Source: Aureobasidium sp. EXF-3400
Taxonomy: Eukaryota > Ascomycota > Dothideomycetes > Dothideales > Saccotheciaceae
NCBI GenBank assembly: GCA_024195585.1
Contig: SWBL01000238.1
Span: forward strand, 17,722-81,721
Length of the DNA stretch: 64,000 nucleotides
Direction: 5' to 3'
Shown here: positions 57,386 to 64,000 of the stretch, in pieces
How the letters are laid out: each line of letters opens with the position of its first letter
Position numbering within the stretch: position 1 is the first letter of the stretch
The notes under the pieces: model-generated
Told to the model about the DNA's origin: nothing
Seen by the model: only the letters and a program-made list of their open reading frames with translations
Databases searched by the model: none
Position numbers and translations under genes: made by a program

Positions 57386-58235
57386 ATGTACTCGACTTTG
57401 ACCATTCTTTCTGGTCTCCTGACCTTCATCACTTTCTCCACCACAGTAACTGCCCACGGATTCGTTCAAGGCATCGTCACCGGCCACAAGTGGTACCCCG
57501 GAGCTCAACCCTGGTGGCGCGTCAACCCAAGCATCCCACACGCCAAAACCGCCGGCTGGTCATCTCTAAACCAAGACCTCGGCTTCATCTCTCCCTCTGA
57601 ATATAACACAGCAGCCATCGCCTGCCACAAAAGCGCAAAGTCTACCAACACTCGCATCCCCGCTAATGCCGGCGATAAAGTGAGATTGCTCTGGAGCGAA
57701 TGGCCTTCCAGCCACAAAGGACCTGTTCTCACCTATCTGGCAAAATGCCCTGGCGATTGCAGTATTGTGGATCCTACTACTCTTGACTGGTTCAAGATTG
57801 ATCAAGCAGGTCTGATCAATGGAAATCCTGCTCCTGGGTATGTCTTCCTCTTCCATGTCCCTCGAATCTCACCACTAACGTTTTCACAGCACATGGGCCT
57901 CAGACACTCTCATCGCAAACAACAACTCCTGGACCATCACCATCCCCTCCTCTTTGATCGCCGGCTCCTACGTGCTCCGTCACGAGATCATCGCATTGCA
58001 CAGTGCAGATCAAGCCAACGGAGCCCAAAACTACCCCAACTGTATCAATTTCCAAATTTCTGGAAAGGGAACTGCTAAACCTGCTGGTGTTAAGGCGACC
58101 AAGCTGTATGGTGCAAAGGATAAGGGTATTGCGATTAGTATCTACTGGCCTGTGTTGAAGAGTTATACTATTCCCGGGCCGGCGCTTTGGAAGGGTGCTG
58201 TTAAGAGATGGGTGGAGAGGATTTGGGAGGCGTAG
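57386..58235 (+). CDS. AA9 lytic polysaccharide monooxygenase
   Basis: Exons 57386-57837 and 57890-58235 (52-nt intron) give 265 residues. Signal peptide [23 protein letters not shown] is cut before His24 (HGFVQG), the N-terminal copper-brace histidine. The second copper His is in [27 protein letters not shown] and [15 protein letters not shown] (axial Tyr) complete the AA9 pattern. It is a secreted copper enzyme that breaks cellulose chains by oxidation and boosts the neighbouring GH7 enzyme. No binding module; the end is a short basic, tryptophan-containing tail ([16 protein letters not shown]), unusual for the family. The start at 57386 gives the clean signal peptide. Confidence 0.95.
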
Positions 58236-58772
58236 ATGTAGATGGAAGAGGGAAGTATAGATAGTTAGTAATAGATAATTTAGAACCATTTTCTCTTCTT
58301 TGCATACAACGGTTTGTTGGCAGATCACTTGCCTTTGCAGCGTGCGACTCGTGCATACTGTAACCGCAACCTCTTCTACAATTGTCCCATCGTGAATCTC
58401 GGAGTTTCTTTACAAGTGAATGATCTTGTATCCACTGGGACATCATACTCGAGTTTCCCTCGCACCTCATATGTTTAAGTTTACTGGCTGTAGAAAATCC
58501 GTGATTAAGCGCTTTGTTGGTCGCGAGCATTTGATTCACCATGTTTTATTGCAGGAAGAAAGAACAAAGACTAGAAATACACATCCAATGTGTCAAGAGG
58601 TGGTTCATCGAATCATTCGAATTCCTTGAAGCGGTCAGACAGAATACACAAAACTCTATCGTGAATTGAAGATTAATTGTCTCTATATGTGTGATTGAAT
58701 AAACCGAGTTCGTCATCGTAAACATCTCACTGTGCTTGCTAAATGCTCAAAAACGCTATGCTGTTCCATACA
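58236..58772. other. Convergent intergenic region
   Basis: 3' flanks of the AA9 (+) and regulator (-) genes. Nothing recognised. Confidence 0.6.
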
Positions 58773-60669
58773 TCACACAGCCCATTGTAACCGTCGATCA
58801 ACTCTGCCATTACCGTCTATCTCTTCAACTTTACCCTCGAAGCCTGCTGGAGCCGGCAATGCAGGCATACCCCTAGGTACTTGCGAGTCTAGTATACCTC
58901 CCGCCTTGGCAACGAGGGGTCGAAGATACCTTGATTCTTTACCCCTCATCATGGAAAGTTTGGTGAGCATCAGATGCAAGTACTGTCTGCCGTGCAAAAA
59001 AGTGTCAGATGTATCGCCAGAGGACACGTGAAGCACATCAGCAAGGCAGCCAGCGATGTCGGAAAGTTTTTGCTCCATGCCGATGCCGTGGGAGTCTAAA
59101 GCGAGAGGATTCGCTCGCTCGGCGATATCGACAGTGCGGCGGGCGACTTCGATAGGGTAGTCGAGGCGTCCGGTGCCTGTTTGTCCTTTGTCGCAGACCA
59201 AGCCGTTGCTGACGCCCATTTGCCATGCCAAAATGTGTAGCCATTCCCTCGACACGCTGATGTCTATCCTGGTGGTCTCTGTTATCTCGGAAAGAGAGAG
59301 TGCAACCGTGTCGAGCGAGCGTTGTGTTTCTGCTAGCCAGGGTTCCGAACACAGAGCTTTCCGGCGGGCGCTGCCTTTCCAGATGCTGACAAAATTGTCG
59401 TCAATGGCGGAGAAGAGGTGGGCTAGGTTTACGAAACCGTTGAGCAGGCGAGGGTCTTCCGATTCAAAGGCTAATGGTAGCTCGATGGTGGGGTGTAATC
59501 GGCAGTTCTTGCGGCGTTGTATGGAGTATGCTCTGCGCGTAGATGTTAGTAGGCGACAATATGAACGATGCCGGAGAATCAACGTACCTTTCTGTTATGA
59601 AGAGCAACCAGTACAGCCGTCTCCTCCATTGCGCTTCCAGGGGGTCGAGCTTGAGCATGGAATTTTCGTCGTCCATCTCTAGATTCTCGACAAAAGATAT
59701 AGATTCTTGCAGGTAGTGCCACGCCTTGTCGCTATTCTCCTTGTTGCCATAGTAAGCAAATATGAAGAAGCTAGTCATGATTGTGACCGTAGTCGGATTG
59801 CCAATGTAATCAACTTCTTGTCTAACCTTGAGGCATTCTTCGATGAACATCTCTGCTGCTGATGTGGGTCGACCAGGCAAGGGCTCCATCTCAGGTACTG
59901 CGGTTGCCGCATCCAACTGTACAATGGTAGCAGCGCATAGAGCGCAGAGGAAGGCGTAAGTCTCCGGCGGTATGTAGTTCGTAGAGTTGTACATATACGG
60001 GTCCAGGTAGACTTGTTCGTCAACCACAGGCATGATGAAATAGAGGTGCTCGAAGAACAACTGCACGTATGGTAGGAATCGTTGGTTCGGTATGCGTGGG
60101 ACTGTAGGCTGCGGTCTCAAAGGAGGCGCATAGTAGCTCTGGGGTTGAGGCGGCTGTGTCGGCCAGAGCTGGCTCATACTTTGATCGATAGGCAATATAC
60201 GTTGATCCATTTGAGATAGCATCGCAAAGCTCTGTGGTTCAGGGGGTCCATAGTAACCATAACCTGTAGTAAGTGGCTCTGCTGGTGTGCTGGTAGGTAT
60301 TGCGCCGTCGATAGCGCTGTGATTCGGTAACGGTATTGGCGATGAAGACGAGCTTCCGTACCATTGATTCAAGCCATCCTGCAGTACACTCGGACTAAGA
60401 GGACCGTCGGGCGTAAGTGTAGCAGATTGGTCAATCTTCCTCAAAGCATGCAACACTCTTGCGCTCCTGAGACCTTTTGGGCCCTTCTTCTTGGGCGCTT
60501 GGAGGTAGGCGCAGCGAATGGTAGCCTTTCGACAGGGACCACACGGACTCTCTCCGTCGCAGCGAACTTTGCGTTTTCTGCAGCAGTCGCATGCTCGCTT
60601 TAGCGATTTTTGGGTGCTTCCAGAGGCAGATTCTCCCGAGTCATTTTCCGCTGTTGTGGCCATGCACAT
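58773..60669 (-). CDS. Zn2Cys6 transcription factor next to cellulase genes
   Basis: Exons 60669-59588 and 59532-58773 (55-nt intron) give 613 residues. The zinc cluster has Cys27, Cys30, Cys37, Cys43, Cys46 and Cys53 in KRACDCCRKRKVRCDGESPC. It is followed by the linker PKKKGPKGLRSARVLHALRK, the KKGPKG type found in a subgroup of fungal sugar and cell-wall regulators. A Gln/Pro/Tyr-rich region (about 100-190) precedes the middle-homology domain (PYVQLFFEHLYFIMPVV, ESISFVENLEMDDE, WRRRLYWLLFITER). It may control the GH7/AA9 pair or sugar uptake; I base this on position and linker only. The start could be either of two ATGs two codons apart. Confidence 0.88.
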
Positions 60670-61263
60670 GATCGACTCAGGGAGATGGCGTAGTGGAACG
60701 GTGATCCGTGTAAGCCGGAATGTGTCGCAGCAAGCAGCAAATGTTACTCAGCTGGCGACTTTGATTTGACAGGCCTCCAGAAACAATGTGCAAGCATGAG
60801 GATCTGCAAAAAACGACAAACTCCAAGCGCAGTAGCACCCGGATGGTTTTGTAAGGAATGGTGCAACAAGAGATGCGAGATCTTGGACAAGGGCTCGGAA
60901 GGATGACATGCAGTTGAAATGCGGGGAAGGAGTTTGCAAAAAAGGCGGGCCAAGCCGCCGAGGGCAGGCCGAATCTACCTGCAAGCTTGCCGCTGATCGG
61001 TATCCCCAGGCTCTTAACGAACCCCAACAAGGCATCCCCAACCGGAGAAGGGCTGTCGGCACGACATCCGTACGCCAACAGACGAGTCCGTGCCGTATTG
61101 GATACCGAAATATCGTGTCCTCAGGTAGACAGGCGTTGAGCTGGGAACATGAGACTGAGTTTCGATGTGTAATGGGCGTCTTCTCTGATCGGACCGGACG
61201 CTTATAAGAGCTTGTTGAGTCGTCGTCATACAAGGATGTTTGTTTTTATGCTCGAATTCAATC
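60670..61263. other. Intergenic region, regulator promoter
   Basis: 594 nt between two minus-strand genes. Short frames only. Confidence 0.6.
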
Positions 61264-62346
61264 TCAAGTATGGTTGTTCTGCTGCAGGTTGGGATCTTCG
61301 TTTTTGACAATATCGACAGCAGCGCTGCTGGCAACAAAATCTTCTAGCTCCTCACTGACGGTCTTGAGCTTCTCCTTGACGGTAGCAGTACCTTCAAGGC
61401 CGACAATGTGCCGAGCAGGTGGGTTGTCATGGCCACCAATTGCGGCAACAGCGTGAACCGTCTCGGCCACCAGTAACTCCTTCATATTCTTGGTCAAGGG
61501 GGCATAGATGGTGTTGATGGTATCAGATTGAAGCTGGTCACCAGTCGTGGGCTCATCCGACCCTTCCAGACGGTCGAGCATAGCTGCAAGCATATCTCGG
61601 AACAATGGAGCAGGATTGTTGTCGGCAGCATAGGCAGGCATGGGAGGAGCAGCAGTTATGCGGTTGGTCAAGACAGCAATCTCCATGTTGGGTTGTATGA
61701 TGGTCATCTTGATATTGAAGGGAGCAACTTCATAGGCCAGACTGTCGCAATACCCCTCTATGGCCCATTGACTGGCGCAATAGACAGACATGCCTGGAGT
61801 GCCCATGTGACCAGAGAGGTTGGACAGCATAACAATATGGCCATTCCTCTTTGTGCGGAAGGTGGGGAGGATAGACTTGATGACATTGACGGGGCCAAAG
61901 AAGTTTGTCTCGAACTGATCGCGAATGAGCGAGTGAGTGCGCGGCGTCTGGGAGAGTTCCTCGGTGGTACCGACCAGAGCCTCGGAGGTACAGCAGAACA
62001 GGATGTCGATGCGGCCAAAGCTGTGGACAGCCTCTGCGATGGCGCTCTGGCACTGGCCCATGATGCGCACATCGACACCAACGACCCTCAGTCTGCCTGA
62101 CCATGTTTCCTGCTCTTTGACCTCGTCGAGAAAGTCGCGGAAGTGCGTCGATTGCTCGCCATTCTTCTCAAACTCTAGCGGAGGCACGCCGGCCACAATG
62201 TAGTCTCCATGGTCGAGAAGATGGCGCGCCAACGAGATGCCGATGGGTGAATTGGCGCTGGTCAGGAACCACACGCGCGGCGAATTGTGCGTTGGGAACT
62301 TTGGCTGTCGAGGCGGCCTGGGATCCACCGATGCATTTGTGCTCAT
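61264..62346 (-). CDS. SDR-fold protein lacking the catalytic lysine
   Basis: An intronless frame of 360 residues from the ATG at 62346 (MSTNASVDPRPP). It is a classical short-chain dehydrogenase fold: strand and turn WFLTSANSPIGISLARHLL, DVRIMGQCQSAIAEAVHSFGRIDILFCC, NFFGPVNVIKSILPTF, HIVMLSNLSGHMGTPGMSVYCAS. The nucleotide loop TGxxxGIG is altered to TSANSPIG. The active-site YxxxK is Y189-C-A-S-Q193, so the Lys is replaced by Gln. Similar fungal proteins with such changes exist, so it is a conserved variant rather than a broken gene. Redox activity is doubtful. The C-terminal 100 residues are an extension beyond the SDR core. Confidence 0.85.
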   Translation of the reverse strand: MSTNASVDPRPPRQPKFPTHNSPRVWFLTSANSPIGISLARHLLDHGDYIVAGVPPLEFEKNGEQSTHFRDFLDEVKEQETWSGRLRVVGVDVRIMGQCQSAIAEAVHSFGRIDILFCCTSEALVGTTEELSQTPRTHSLIRDQFETNFFGPVNVIKSILPTFRTKRNGHIVMLSNLSGHMGTPGMSVYCASQWAIEGYCDSLAYEVAPFNIKMTIIQPNMEIAVLTNRITAAPPMPAYAADNNPAPLFRDMLAAMLDRLEGSDEPTTGDQLQSDTINTIYAPLTKNMKELLVAETVHAVAAIGGHDNPPARHIVGLEGTATVKEKLKTVSEELEDFVASSAAVDIVKNEDPNLQQNNHT

Positions 62347-62589
62347 TGCTCCATGGACGAAGGTGCGTTGTCTATCAATCAAGAACGGAGCAATCGAGCA
62401 TGCGAAGCTCCAAGACGCCAGGGTGCCCAAGTACTACTTAGCCCCGGGCCTTGGCAGCTTGGATCGATTTTCTCGAATGACCATCCTCCCACCATATTTT
62501 GTCAGTGACAGAATGGTTGTGCAGATAGCTCTCCAGATATGCAGTCTTCTTGATATCCTTAAAGACCTCTAAAGATTGTGACCTATAGA

Positions 62590-63387
62590 CTACTCCTCAA
62601 GCACACAAGTACCATCCCTCCTCATGCATCCCTCAGGACAAACTCCGCCCCTAAACTGCCATCCAAACCACCTATCCATCTCCTCTCCCGATACACCCTC
62701 AACAACTTCCGTTTTACCTCCCAATCTCCAAGCCCTTTCAAACACCTCTCGACTCCCAATATCAATCTGCGGCCACCCCAGCTCAATCAACCGCTGTATA
62801 TTAGTCCCATATACCACTTCTCTCAACCCAGCCCAAGCAATCGCTCCAGCACACATGGGACACGGCTGTCATTGCATTAGCTTAGCCTCCAAAAACCTTT
62901 GCTCCTAGAACACCTGACTTACCTCAGCAGTAGTATACAACGAAAACTCCTTCCAAGCCTCCCGTGCTTCAGTGGCAGAAAGTCGATACACTCCCTCAGG
63001 GTCAGTCAAGATCTTGCTACAATTCCTAACTGCTGCCATTTCTCCGTGTAGTGTAGGGTCGCCCGATTGATGGTTGTCATTTACTCCAGTACATATTGAT
63101 TCTCCCAGCTGACTAGAGTTGGTGAATGAAAGCGTGTGATTGACTACCGCGGTTCCATATGGTGCAAAGGGGCAGGCCGAGATGGCAAGGTTTGCTGAAC
63201 TCGCTACTCGCATCCAGTGGGCTCGTGTGGATGGAGGCAAGCCATTTGAGTTTGTGTTTGTGTTTGCTGCTTCCGATTCTGGGAGAGGTACTTGGTTGAA
63301 GAGGAGGGAGTGGTAAGCCGCGTCTTGCCGAGCACTCACTGTCCTAGCCAAAGCTAGACTGGGAAGGATTGTAGCTAGAAGGTACAT
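62590..63387 (-). CDS. Cytidine/purine deaminase-like protein with signal peptide
   Basis: Exons 63387-62923 and 62865-62590 (57-nt intron) give 246 residues. The zinc site is H114-G-E116 (LHGEMAAV) and P156-C157-PM-C160 (EPCPMCAGAI), the HxE/PCxxC set of the cytidine and deoxycytidylate deaminase superfamily; Glu116 would be the proton shuttle. The spacing and AWAGLREVVYGTN helix recall guanine or tRNA-adenosine deaminase relatives. The N-terminus MYLLATILPSLALARTVSA looks like a secretion signal, and three NxS/T sites (NHT, NSS, NCS) follow, so it may act outside the cell or in the secretory path, unlike usual members. Confidence 0.85.
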
Positions 63388-63873
63388 TTGGCACGGCTGT
63401 TGTGGTCAGATGAACAATGTGTCTGCCTTACCAGATAGAAAAGTATGGAGCTTCGAATACCTAGTACCTGAGGTACTATATGCCGACGTCATACATACGG
63501 ATGTGTTTCGAATTCGTTTCGAGAGAGCTAAAAATGACTGAAGAGGTACGAAGACGTTTATCTGCCGTAAGAACATGCATGTTCCCTCCAGAATGGACTG
63601 GGCAAGTCGTCACACGTGCATATCACCGAAAAGAAGAGAAGAGCGAGCATAATGAACAAAAAAAGAAATAAGGGCAAGACATGAGCTACTTCTAAACTAC
63701 AATCTGCATGCAAATGCCCTGCCAGTTCTGCTTTCTTGACACATATCATGCCCAAAACCCTTTGCTGGTTGCTGTTTTCGTTTCACTGTGCTACAAACGT
63801 GACCATCCGAAGATGGAAGCACAAGTGCCGATACACCTCGACCCGAGCGCGCCGAACAAGTTGAATAATGCGC
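63388..63873. other. Divergent/3' region: deaminase promoter and actin 3' UTR
   Basis: 486 nt. No separate gene seen. Confidence 0.55.

Positions 63874-64000
<127 letters not shown>

Noticed and set aside
61528..62100. 190-codon plus-strand frame
   Set aside because: Antisense shadow of the SDR gene.

Overview
The window reads as nuclear DNA of a filamentous ascomycete (Pezizomycotina; Dothideomycetes is my guess from gene style, not proven). Coding is on both strands. Nearly all introns are 47-70 nt, with GT(A/R) donors, a CTNAC-like branch point and a (C/T)AG acceptor. Gene families seen here are typical of this group: DUF1752/DUF3295, Zn2Cys6 regulators, AA9, GH7, hybrid histidine kinase. 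Most gene models below were rebuilt by hand across introns, and the joined frames were checked by exon-length arithmetic.

Left part (1-18 kb), mostly housekeeping: 5' end of a divergent hexokinase (-), an alpha/beta hydrolase (+), a small F-box-like protein (+), SAR1 GTPase (-, 13 exons), an Mks1-type DUF1752/DUF3295 protein (-), a TPR-SET protein (-), an unknown protein (-), 4-nitrophenylphosphatase (+) and the DNA primase large subunit (+).

18.8-26.3 kb looks like a small accessory cluster: Zn2Cys6 regulator (-), DUF3237 protein (+, apparent GC-AG intron), AmdS-like amidase (-) and MFS transporter (+), arranged as two divergent pairs. Both divergent promoters carry inverted CGG...CCG sites. 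Just beyond the transporter lies a ~548-bp element with ~58-bp terminal inverted repeats (MITE-like).

27.6-33 kb is housekeeping: a small mitochondrial MLRQ/B12D-like protein, the U4/U6.U5 snRNP 27 kDa protein, Elongator subunit Elp5, a small ASXH/DEUBAD-like protein and the SNARE Sec22. 33-38.5 kb is gene-poor, with two small hypothetical genes and a weak tRNA-like A/B-box pair.

38.5-49.2 kb: a helical unknown protein whose 3' coding end overlaps the convergent p-aminobenzoate synthase gene, Mediator subunit Med6, a secreted GH13 alpha-amylase and a hybrid histidine kinase. 49.7-54.1 kb: two multi-pass membrane proteins of unknown function. 54.9-60.7 kb: a plant-cell-wall set of GH7 endoglucanase-type cellulase, AA9 lytic polysaccharide monooxygenase and a Zn2Cys6 regulator. 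The right end holds an SDR-fold protein lacking the catalytic lysine, a signal-peptide-bearing deaminase and the last exon of actin.
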